Both the position numbers and the translations under genes were made by a program. The notes beneath the pieces are model-generated. The model was given only the letters and a program-made list of their open reading frames with translations, was not told the origin of the DNA and did not search any database. From the NCBI RefSeq assembly GCF_003814875.1, contig NZ_RKQF01000001.1, positions 3,038,001 to 3,102,000 of the forward strand: a DNA stretch of 64,000 bases, given 5' to 3'. The DNA comes from Streptomyces sp. Ag109_O5-1 (GTDB taxonomy: Bacteria; Actinomycetota; Actinomycetes; Streptomycetales; Streptomycetaceae). Shown one piece after another: positions 32,342 through 38,919 of the stretch (position 1 is the stretch's first letter; every line of letters starts with the position of its first letter).

Positions 32342-32492
32342 CGCTCCCGCCAGGAACAGACACAACTACGATCCAGACCCGCCCGCATGGGAAGCGGGAA
32401 ACGCCTGCGGCCCGCTGCCGGGTGCAGTGGGCCGTTCGCGAGCGCCGTACGAACGGCCGTCCAGATGTCCCGTCCCACGTCGTACGTCCAGT

Positions 32493-33659
32493 TCAGGAGC
32501 TTGTGCCGAAGGTGCTCGCGTGGATGGCGCGCCCGTGATGGTGGCGTCGGTGGGTGTCGGGCTCGCGGCGGAGCGCGACGAGGGCCACGTCGTCGCCGAG
32601 GCGTCCGCGGGCGTGAGCGAGCAGGTCGCGCCGGATGTGGTGCAGCAGTGATTCCGGGCCGGCCTCGCTCCACTGGGCGGCCCGTGTCTCGAAGGGGTAG
32701 AAGGCGCCATCGGCGTCGCGGGCTTCGATGACGCCGTCGGTGTAGAGCAGGAGCGTGTCGCCGGGCTCGAAGGAGAGCACATCGATCTTGTATTCCTCCG
32801 GTCCCAGCTCGCCGATCCCCAGCGGTGGCGCGGGGTGCAGGCTGGGGACGGTGAGGGACTTGCCGGGGCTGAGCACCAGGGGCGGGGGGTGTCCGCAGCT
32901 GACGATTCGAGCGATGGGGTCGTCGTCGGGGAGTTCCAGCAGCAAGGTCGTGGCGAAGCGCTCGCCGGTTTCCTCGGCCGGCTCGAAGTCGGCGAGGTAG
33001 CGGGTGACGCTCTGTTCCAGGGAAGCGACCAGATCAGGCAGGGAGGTGTGCTGGTGGGCGGCTTCGCGGAAGGCTCCGAGCAGGAGGGCGGCCTCGCCGA
33101 TGGCGGAAAGCCCCTTGCCCCGCACATCGCCGATCATGATGCGCACACCGCCGATGATGCGGGTGGCCGCGTAGAGATCACCACCGATCTGCGCCTCGTC
33201 CTCGGCGGCCAGGTACAGGCAGGCGATCCGCAGCGCGCCGATCCGCTCCGGCAGCGGCCACAGCAGGACGTGCTGCGCGGCCTCTGCGACCGACCGCACC
33301 TGGGCCAGCTGGCGCCGATACCTTTCCCGCACCACGCAGAAGAACACGATCATGGCTGACAGCACTGCCAGGGCAAGGATCTGCACCATCACGTTACGCG
33401 AGGCCAGGATGCCAAGCTGCCAGCCGATGTACGCCTGCGCCGCCACGGCCAGAAACCCGATCAGGCCAGTCAGCCGCGGGCCGGCGAACGAGGCGGTGAT
33501 CGCAGGAGCAATGACCAGCAGCGGGCCGAGATGGATGTCGGCCGGGACCAATTGATCCACCGCTGTGATCACCACGATGAGGACGACCGGGATCACCAGC
33601 AGCACATGACTCGACTGCCACACCTGCCGCACACCAGCCAAGCCATGCCCGGCCTCCAC
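32493..33659 (-). CDS. Membrane SpoIIE/RsbU-type PP2C serine phosphatase
   Basis: About 388 residues: four or five membrane helices in the first 135 residues (HVLLVIPVVLIVVITAVDQL and later segments), then a PPM phosphatase domain with GGDLYAA, GDVRGKGLSA, YTDGVIEA and LGDDVALVAL. Such enzymes dephosphorylate anti-sigma-factor antagonists. The open frame extends 74 codons further upstream, but those codons belong to a ruined methyltransferase gene, so I place the start at GTG 33659 (TTG 33641 or GTG 33632 are alternatives). Confidence 0.8.
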   Translation of the reverse strand: MEAGHGLAGVRQVWQSSHVLLVIPVVLIVVITAVDQLVPADIHLGPLLVIAPAITASFAGPRLTGLIGFLAVAAQAYIGWQLGILASRNVMVQILALAVLSAMIVFFCVVRERYRRQLAQVRSVAEAAQHVLLWPLPERIGALRIACLYLAAEDEAQIGGDLYAATRIIGGVRIMIGDVRGKGLSAIGEAALLLGAFREAAHQHTSLPDLVASLEQSVTRYLADFEPAEETGERFATTLLLELPDDDPIARIVSCGHPPPLVLSPGKSLTVPSLHPAPPLGIGELGPEEYKIDVLSFEPGDTLLLYTDGVIEARDADGAFYPFETRAAQWSEAGPESLLHHIRRDLLAHARGRLGDDVALVALRREPDTHRRHHHGRAIHASTFGTSS

Positions 33660-33724
33660 ATCCTCCAGACTGCCACCGCCCAAGCAGCTCTGCGCGAGGA
33701 TCGCGGACCGGCCCGCCCCCAACG

Positions 33725-33958
33725 CAGCGCGTGAATCTCCGAGGTAGACAGAGCCATACACAGCAGCATGTGTGCGAAGACCGCGTCCACCGATGCCTCC
33801 GGCAGGGGCAACGGCACGAACGTCGTGCACGAGGGTCGTCACCCGCTCGGAGCTGCTTTCGGCCCGAGCGGCGGCGCGCAACCGGTCAAGGCCGGTGGTG
33901 CTGAAGTCGACTGCCAGTGCACGCGCTGGGCTTCGCCCAGGTCTTTCTCATCCGCCAC
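33725..33958 (-). pseudogene. Remnant of a class I SAM-dependent methyltransferase gene
   Basis: Three pieces of one protein appear in three frames. GTG at 33958 starts VADEKDLGEAQRVHWQS; an internal deletion then brings in VDFSTTGLDRLRAAARA and SERVTTLVHDVR in a second frame; finally PLPLPEASVDAVFAHMLL and CMALSTSEIHAL in a third. These are consecutive parts of a normal methyltransferase (N-terminus, post-motif I, motif II region). The glycine-rich motif I and the C-terminal half are gone, and the remnant runs into the phosphatase gene. Confidence 0.75.
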
Positions 33959-33994
33959 GGATTCTGTTCTCCCAGGTCAGCTCATTGCCGCGCG

Positions 33995-34010
33995 CTGAGC
34001 CAAAGCTCAG
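33995..34010. terminator. Small perfect hairpin
   Basis: CTGAGC / GCTCAG with a CAAA loop, directly before the first TTGTCAC repeat. Possibly an old terminator at the edge of the chromosomal remnant. Confidence 0.4.
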
Positions 34011-34013
34011 GAG

Positions 34014-34127
34014 TTGTCACCAGCCGGTCCGGCTGACCTGGTGAATGGGAACGGTCGAAGCAGTCTAGTTGTCACCGCCAAGGCATTCGACTTGTCACAT
34101 GTGCTCACTCGGCAGTCTTTCTGTCAC
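34014..34127 (+). repeat. Cluster of TTGTCAC repeats, possible transposon end
   Basis: TTGTCAC occurs at 34014-34020, 34069-34075 and 34092-34098, with TGTCAC at 34122-34127. The first two share AGTTGTCACC. The spacing (55, 23 and 29 bp) and TG-starting repeats resemble the multiple transposase sites at the ends of Tn7/Mu-type elements. A ten-codon frame (MITGFYAAIS, stop) with GGAGG upstream begins at 34143. Confidence 0.45.
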
Positions 34128-34237
34128 GAGAGACGGAGGTAATGATCACGGGGTTCTATGCGGCGATTTCATGACGTCGTGGCCGCTACATGTGCTGGGG
34201 CGGGAGGGGTAGCGGCAACGTCGGCCTTACCCAGGTC

Positions 34238-34441
34238 ATGGCGAAGCAGGTGTGGGGCGACGGGACGGTGTACTACCAGGTGTCCGTGGACCTGCGCGGG
34301 GACACGCTTGTCTCTGCCCGCATGTACCGGTGGGGTCAGCCTGGCCTCAAGGTGGCCCACCGCAGCCGCTTCCAGCCGACTCGGGGTGTCGACGAGGGTC
34401 GCCAGGGTGAGATGCCGGGGCGCGCCACCGCCCCCGAGTGA
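34238..34441 (+). CDS. Short open frame after the repeat cluster
   Basis: 67 residues (MAKQVWGDGTVYYQVSVDLR, GDTLVSARMYRWGQPG) with strand-like amino-acid patterns in the first two thirds and a low-complexity end. No good ribosome site. It may be a fragment of a larger gene once started at 34143. Function unknown and reality uncertain. Confidence 0.3.
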   Translation: MAKQVWGDGTVYYQVSVDLRGDTLVSARMYRWGQPGLKVAHRSRFQPTRGVDEGRQGEMPGRATAPE

Positions 34442-34524
34442 CGGCGCCAGCCCAGACCCAGCCCTCTGGGCGTCTCGACCCTCCTATTACTTGGACAAGT
34501 CATCGGACACGAAGGCAGGGCGGT

Positions 34525-34560
34525 GCCCCCCACCCGACCCCATAGGGTCGAGCAGGGGGC
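34525..34560 (-). terminator. Terminator of the late operon
   Basis: Inner stem CGACCC/GGGTCG (34535-34550, CATA loop) inside an outer GCCCCC/GGGGGC stem, 12 nt after the endolysin stop. Confidence 0.65.
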
Positions 34561-34571
34561 GTCCGCGCACG

Positions 34572-35453
34572 TCAGGCGACGACCTTGAAGCCGTGCTTCT
34601 TGCCCAGCGCGGTCAGGGACTTGATGCCGGGGATGCCGTCGTACGGGCCGCCGACACCGCACTTCTCCTGCCACTTCGCGTACGCCTTGAGGGTGGTCGT
34701 CCCGTACGAGCCGTCACCGGCGTACTCCTTGCCGAGCAGGCCTTCGGCGCGCAGCGCGGCCTCGACGAGCTTGACGCCGGCCGCGTAGGTCTGGTGCCCC
34801 TGCTTCGCCTTCGGGTCGGTCTTCGCCGCGGCGATGAGCTTGGACAGGTCGACGGTCGGCTCGGTCTTGGTCGGGGTCTTCGAACCGCCGTCCGTCTTGG
34901 TGGTGTCGCCGGTGGCCCACGCCTTCATCGCGGCCCTGGACGCGAACTGGGCGACGTCCTGGTCCGTGGTCGGGTGGTCGGCGTACTGGTGGATGAGCCA
35001 CTTCGCGCTGATGGGCGGGTGGCCGGCCGGGTGGCTGTAGTCGGCGATCCAGAGCCCGTCCTGCACGAAGCTGCTGGAGTCCCGATGGAGCCAGAAACCG
35101 GTGTTGCAGTACACGATGACCCGGTGCGTCGGGCGCAGCTTCTTGACGGCCTTGAGCAGCAGGTCCTTGTCGGCGCAGGAGACCGAGGAGTCCTCCCAGT
35201 CGATGGCGAGGACATCGCCGTCGGTCGACTCGCACTTGTCGACGAAGTGCTGAGCCTGCGCCTGCATGTCGCCGGGCCGGGCGAAGTGGTAGAAGCCGAC
35301 GACGACGCCCGCCTTCCGGGCGGCCGCGGTCTGCGTGCTCTGCTTCGGGTTGACGTACGAGCCGCCCTCGGTGGCCTTGATGAAGCAGAAGTCCTGTCCG
35401 GTCAGGTCCGGGGTCGCAGCGTTGTAGCCGCTGACGTCTATGCCGTGGATCAT
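34572..35453 (-). CDS. Endolysin: GH25 muramidase with C-terminal binding domain
   Basis: A 293-residue lysozyme that cleaves the peptidoglycan glycan chain at lysis. GH25 domain at 1-185: GIDVSGYN with the family Asp at the start, FCFIKATEGG, VGFYHFARP, and the catalytic DWE in VLAIDWEDS. A Lys/Thr/Asp linker (about 195-225) leads to a C-terminal domain with YAAGVKLVEAALRAEGLLG and YGTTTLKAYAKWQEK, resembling a peptidoglycan-binding helix bundle. No signal peptide. ATG at 35453 overlaps the holin-like gene stop by 4 bp. Confidence 0.92.
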   Translation of the reverse strand: MIHGIDVSGYNAATPDLTGQDFCFIKATEGGSYVNPKQSTQTAAARKAGVVVGFYHFARPGDMQAQAQHFVDKCESTDGDVLAIDWEDSSVSCADKDLLLKAVKKLRPTHRVIVYCNTGFWLHRDSSSFVQDGLWIADYSHPAGHPPISAKWLIHQYADHPTTDQDVAQFASRAAMKAWATGDTTKTDGGSKTPTKTEPTVDLSKLIAAAKTDPKAKQGHQTYAAGVKLVEAALRAEGLLGKEYAGDGSYGTTTLKAYAKWQEKCGVGGPYDGIPGIKSLTALGKKHGFKVVA

Positions 35454-35884
35454 GACTGACCTCCGTGGTCGTCGTGGTGGTGGACGGTGCGCGGGGGCAG
35501 CGGAGGCAGTTCGATGCCGAGCTTCGCGGCGATGGCCTCGTTGACCTGCTGCTGGTGGTGCTGGTCGCGGTCGTAGGCGTCACGGAACGAGGAGCCGGAG
35601 TTCGGGACGAGTTCGGCGGCCAGCGCGCGGACGGTCTCCTGGCCGCCGCGTACGTCGGCGAGCTCCTCGCGGATCGCGGCGACCTGCTCCAGGACGCCAG
35701 CGCGGGGCGGGCTGGCGTCTGGGTCGCCGAGGAGCTGGTCGAGCCGGTCCCATCGGTGTACGCGGCGCCGCAGGACGCGCGGGACGGTGCGGATGAACGC
35801 CGTGACGGTCACAAGGGCGCCGAGGACGCCTCCGACGTAGGACGTGATCTCAAGGGCGCTGACGGCGCCCATGGAGAGGAGCAC
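35450..35884 (-). CDS. Holin-like / membrane-anchored coiled-coil protein
   Basis: A 144-residue protein with one N-terminal membrane segment (EITSYVGGVLGALVTVTAFI), a basic patch (RRRVHRW), then a long helical cytosolic tail and a His/Asp-rich end. Adjacent to and overlapping the endolysin gene, it is the best holin or lysis-accessory candidate here, though holins usually have more membrane segments. GTG at 35884 with GGAGG 9 nt upstream. Confidence 0.6.
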   Translation of the reverse strand: MLLSMGAVSALEITSYVGGVLGALVTVTAFIRTVPRVLRRRVHRWDRLDQLLGDPDASPPRAGVLEQVAAIREELADVRGGQETVRALAAELVPNSGSSFRDAYDRDQHHQQQVNEAIAAKLGIELPPLPPRTVHHHDDHGGQS

Positions 35885-35909
35885 TGGGGCCGCCTCCGGG
35901 AAATACGAG

Positions 35910-35933
35910 GCCCCGCGCTGGTGGGCGCGGGGC
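35910..35933 (-). terminator. Terminator upstream of the holin-like gene
   Basis: Perfect 9-bp stem GCCCCGCGC / GCGCGGGGC with a 6-nt loop, followed on the minus strand by CTCGTATTT. Confidence 0.6.
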
Positions 35934-36003
35934 GTGGGTCGGTGGGGGAAAAGTTACTGGTCAGAAGCCATAAAGCCATGGGGAGTTCCTATGGCTATGA
36001 GCT

Positions 36004-36843
36004 ATGTTTTCGACCGTGACTGAGACTGAAGTGGGCCTGCCGGACCGGACCCCGACCAAGGCGGGCAACAGGCCGCGGACCGTCAAGCAGTGCGCGGCGT
36101 GCGGGGGTGACTTCCTGATCGCCGCCTCTATGGCGGACCGGTACACGACCTGCTCCAAGTCGTGCGCGTCGGAGCGGAAGCGGGCAGCGAACCACCGGGG
36201 CACCGAAGACCGCACGTGCGAGCGGTGCGGCGCCCGGTTCACCGTGCGGGTCTCCCACTTGAAGGGGGGTCGCACGGGCGCCTACTGCTCGAACGCCTGC
36301 CGCCTGGCGGCACTCAACGCCGTATCCCGGCAGCCCCCGGCGGCGACGGCGAACTGTCGTATCTGCGGGGAGTCGTTCCGGCGGCCGGCCTGCTTCGGGA
36401 AGCCGGACGCGGACGGGAAGACCCGCGGGGTCTACTGCTCCCGCCTCTGTATGTGGACCGACGACGACTACCGGAAGCGGCGGGCCGCCAAGCACTCTCC
36501 GACCAGGCTGGAGAAGTGGCTGTTCGAGGTGTTGGACGCGGCCGGTGTCGAGTACGAGAAGTTCGCCACCGTCGGCCGGTACGTGCCCGACGCCCTCCTG
36601 CCCCAGTACCGGGTGATCCTGGAGGTGGACGGTGTGGTGTGGCATCGCAAGCGCGTTGCGTACGACAAGCAGCGCGACGTCGACCTCACGGCCGCCGGGT
36701 ACACCGTCATACACTTCACCGACGTGGAGCTGATCAGCCGCCCGCGCGCCCACGCGCTGCTCTCGGCGGCGGTCGCGGGTATACAGGCCGGGCAGGCCGC
36801 CTACCGGCCGGCGAAGCTGTGGAAGGTTACGGACGGCGCGTAG
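36004..36843 (+). CDS. Free-standing Vsr/DUF559-type endonuclease with zinc ribbons
   Basis: A 279-residue protein on the strand opposite to all surrounding late genes. Three N-terminal zinc ribbons (CAACGG...CSKSC, CERCGARF...CSNAC, CRICGESF...CSRLC, about 28-155) precede a Vsr-like restriction fold (about 165-255): LEKWLFEVLDAAGVEYEKFA, then PDALLPQYRVILEVDGVVWH with the acidic site. Probably a mobile (homing-type) endonuclease inserted between late genes. ATG at 36004 lacks a clear ribosome site; GTG at 36016 is possible. Confidence 0.75.
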   Translation: MFSTVTETEVGLPDRTPTKAGNRPRTVKQCAACGGDFLIAASMADRYTTCSKSCASERKRAANHRGTEDRTCERCGARFTVRVSHLKGGRTGAYCSNACRLAALNAVSRQPPAATANCRICGESFRRPACFGKPDADGKTRGVYCSRLCMWTDDDYRKRRAAKHSPTRLEKWLFEVLDAAGVEYEKFATVGRYVPDALLPQYRVILEVDGVVWHRKRVAYDKQRDVDLTAAGYTVIHFTDVELISRPRAHALLSAAVAGIQAGQAAYRPAKLWKVTDGA

Positions 36844-37306
36844 TGCGCTGCTCGGCTTCCTCTGCGGTCACGAAGTGGGCGGGCGCCTCGTGGCCGCTCT
36901 TGTGGTAGCGGACGGCCTGCCACAGCGGCTCGGGCAACACGTGAATGCCGTACCGGGTGCGGTGGTGGTTCGAGCAGAGGACTTCCAGGTTCCCAGGGCC
37001 CTCGACCCAACGCTGGAAGTCCTCGTCGTCGTTGAAGTGCAGCCCGAGGTGCTTGGCGACCTTGTCGGGGTCCGTCGACCCGACCTCCGAGAACTCGACG
37101 TACGAGTGGTGCAGTTCAGGGCGCCCGCCGCACAGTTCGTCGTCTATGACGCACTTCCACAGCCCCTGAGCCTTGAGTCGGCGCTTCGCCTGGTCAAACA
37201 GGTGATAGTGCGGGTCGCTCTCGCGCGGCTCGTGGGCCTCGACGTGCTGCGAGATGTGCAGCGTCATCATCTGATCGTGCGCGGCGACCATCGGCTTGTC
37301 TGCCAT
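36827..37306 (-). CDS. HNH-family endonuclease
   Basis: A 159-residue protein with a His-Me finger: CVIDDELCGGRPELHHSYVE supplies the first half and GNLEVLCSNHHRTRYG the last His-containing helix. A helical N-terminus (about 1-45) precedes it. HNH proteins near late genes help DNA packaging or spread as homing genes. ATG at 37306. Its 3' end overlaps the convergent Vsr-type gene by 17 bp. Confidence 0.8.
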   Translation of the reverse strand: MADKPMVAAHDQMMTLHISQHVEAHEPRESDPHYHLFDQAKRRLKAQGLWKCVIDDELCGGRPELHHSYVEFSEVGSTDPDKVAKHLGLHFNDDEDFQRWVEGPGNLEVLCSNHHRTRYGIHVLPEPLWQAVRYHKSGHEAPAHFVTAEEAEQRTTRRP

Positions 37307-37333
37307 GAGTGTGTCCTCGGGGTGCAGGGGGGG

Positions 37334-37414
37334 TTAGTGGGCGCGGCCGGCCAGGGTGAGCACGCACGCGGCGGCGGACAGGCCGGTGATGAGCAGCAGC
37401 GCGAGCCGGGTCAC
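37334..37414 (-). CDS. 26-residue membrane peptide
   Basis: GTG at 37414 overlaps the upstream stop by GTGA and encodes VTRLALLLITGLSAAACVLT followed by LAGRAH. The whole peptide is one membrane helix with an N-terminal Arg. Translational coupling and position near lysis genes make a small holin or antiholin conceivable. Confidence 0.45.
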   Translation of the reverse strand: MTRLALLLITGLSAAACVLTLAGRAH

Positions 37415-37686
37415 GGGGAGCCGTCCGGGTCGGCCGCGGCCTGGTGGGCGCGCGCGATGTGGTGCCGGGTGAGGTGGTCGTCGGGGTGGTGGCGTCGACA
37501 GACCCGGTGGCCGGCGGTGGTGGTGTGGCGGCCGATGCGCCAGCAGCCGTAGACCTCGCAGTTGTGGCGGCGCCACATCACGAGCGGGGCGCCGAACAGG
37601 CCGAGGTCGGCGCCGAAGCCGGACCACCACAGGTACCAGCGGCCGGACGGGTCATCGAGGCCCAGCACGTGTGCCAGGCCGTGCAT
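37411..37686 (-). CDS. Small protein with Cys/His motif
   Basis: A 91-residue protein with aromatic, weakly hydrophobic N-terminal half (SGRWYLWWSGFGADLGLFGA), then CEVYGC and a His-rich tail (HTTTAGHRVCRRHHPDDHLT) that could bind a metal. ATG at 37686 overlaps the papain-like gene stop by one base. Similar short proteins occur in actinophages; function unknown. Confidence 0.6.
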   Translation of the reverse strand: MHGLAHVLGLDDPSGRWYLWWSGFGADLGLFGAPLVMWRRHNCEVYGCWRIGRHTTTAGHRVCRRHHPDDHLTRHHIARAHQAAADPDGSP

Positions 37687-38507
37687 CAGGCGGCCTTACG
37701 CAGCTGGATGGCGTCGATGTACCGGCGCAGCAGCACGTACGTGGACAGGCGCAGCCGGAACTCGCCCGCCAGGCCCCAGCTGGTGTTCCAGGAGTTCCGC
37801 AGCCGGATGACGGTCTGTTCGGGTATGACGTGGCCGGCCGCGTCCTGGGCGACCTCGTCCAGGCCGATGGCCAGCACCTCGTGTCCGCCGGCGAACCCGG
37901 AGCCCGCCCAGTCACCGGCGTCCACGAACCCGTCGCTGTCGGGGGTGAACCAGGCCTGGAACCAGGGCACGCCGAGCAGCACGGGGCCGGTCTGCAGAAG
38001 GGAGGCGAGGGCGTCGGCGTTGGTGGCGTGGACGTAGGAGTCGATCAGGCCGCGGTCCTTGAGGGCGCGGGCGATACCGAGGCCGGAGGAGCCCTGGTCG
38101 TCCGGGGGCCACTCCCCCGGCAGCTCGTCGGCGACGGTCTCCTCGTGGTACAGGCAGATCGCGAACCGCTCGCACGCGACGGGGTCGGTGGCGGACAGGC
38201 CCACCTTGGCGAGGCCGGCCGCGCCGAGGATGAAGGCCAGGGCGGCGGTGCCGGCGTTGGCGGTGCACGATCCGAGGGCCTTCACGCGCAGGGCGCCGGG
38301 CACCAGGAGGCTGGTGTCGATGCCCTGCACGTCGAGGTCTTGCTGGTCCAGGATCGGGATGGGGATCTCGTGTCGGACCGGCTGCAGCACGGTCTTCTTG
38401 TCGTGGTGGTGCAGGTAGTTCAGAGAGCGGGCGTCGAGGCGGTGGTGCCGGCCGAGGCGTACGTCGGTCGGCTGGTAGCGGTGGAGCAGGGTGCCGTGCG
38501 TCAGCAC
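37686..38507 (-). CDS. Papain-like (C1) cysteine protease
   Basis: A 273-residue papain-fold protease with the full triad in order: C81 in LGSCTANAGTAAL, H209 in GGHEVLAIGL and N238 in IRLRNSWNTSWG. No signal peptide, and no propeptide beyond the first 70 residues. It lies between tail and lysis genes, so it may be a virion protein acting on the host envelope or a lysis factor. GTG at 38507 has GGAGGT 7 nt upstream. Papain-type proteases are rare in phage late operons. Confidence 0.85.
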   Translation of the reverse strand: MLTHGTLLHRYQPTDVRLGRHHRLDARSLNYLHHHDKKTVLQPVRHEIPIPILDQQDLDVQGIDTSLLVPGALRVKALGSCTANAGTAALAFILGAAGLAKVGLSATDPVACERFAICLYHEETVADELPGEWPPDDQGSSGLGIARALKDRGLIDSYVHATNADALASLLQTGPVLLGVPWFQAWFTPDSDGFVDAGDWAGSGFAGGHEVLAIGLDEVAQDAAGHVIPEQTVIRLRNSWNTSWGLAGEFRLRLSTYVLLRRYIDAIQLRKAA

Positions 38508-38533
38508 TGGAGCGACCTCCGGGCATGAAAAAA

Positions 38534-38551
38534 CCCGGGCGGCGGCGCGGG
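38534..38551 (-). terminator. Hairpin plus T-run after the small tail gene
   Basis: CCCG/CGGG stem with a GC-rich loop followed on the minus strand by six T (complement of AAAAAA at 38528-38533). Weak stem but same layout as the other late-operon terminators. Confidence 0.5.
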
Positions 38552-38583
38552 GGCGGCAGGAAAAGAAAGGGGTGGGACGGGGG

Positions 38584-38910
38584 TCAGGACGGGTCGAAGA
38601 TCACCCAGGCGACGGTGGAGGTGTCCGATGTGCCGGTCGACTTGATCGAGAACGAGGTTCCGGCGGTCCGCCCGGACACGTACGGGGTGCCGAGCGCGGT
38701 ACCGGACGGCGACTGAGTCGTCAGCATGATCCGGCTGGTCGCGGTGACGGCGGTGGTGGCGACGGTGACGGCCGTGGTGGAGTTCAGCACGGCCGTGCCC
38801 ATCTTGGCGTTCGTGCCTTCCTTGATCGTCACCCCGTATCCGGCGGTGTTCGTGCCGATGCTGCCGTTGTCGGCCAGGCAGTTCCCGGTCGTGAGGTTGA
38901 GCTGCGACAA
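38584..38910 (-). CDS. Tail-associated beta-sandwich protein
   Basis: A 108-residue Thr/Ser-rich protein. GYGVTIKEGTNAKMGTAVLN, SRIMLTTQSPSGTALGTPYV and GTSFSIKSTGTSDTSTVAWV form a strand pattern known from C-terminal domains of actinophage tail proteins. It is probably a small receptor-binding or decoration protein. TTG at 38910 with AAGGAA upstream, directly after the tailspike gene. Confidence 0.68.
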   Translation of the reverse strand: MSQLNLTTGNCLADNGSIGTNTAGYGVTIKEGTNAKMGTAVLNSTTAVTVATTAVTATSRIMLTTQSPSGTALGTPYVSGRTAGTSFSIKSTGTSDTSTVAWVIFDPS

Positions 38911-38919
38911 GGCGGTTCC

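Noticed and set aside
32493..33881. 462-residue form of the phosphatase
   Set aside because: The first 74 codons are a fragment of a methyltransferase pseudogene, not a membrane-protein N-terminus.
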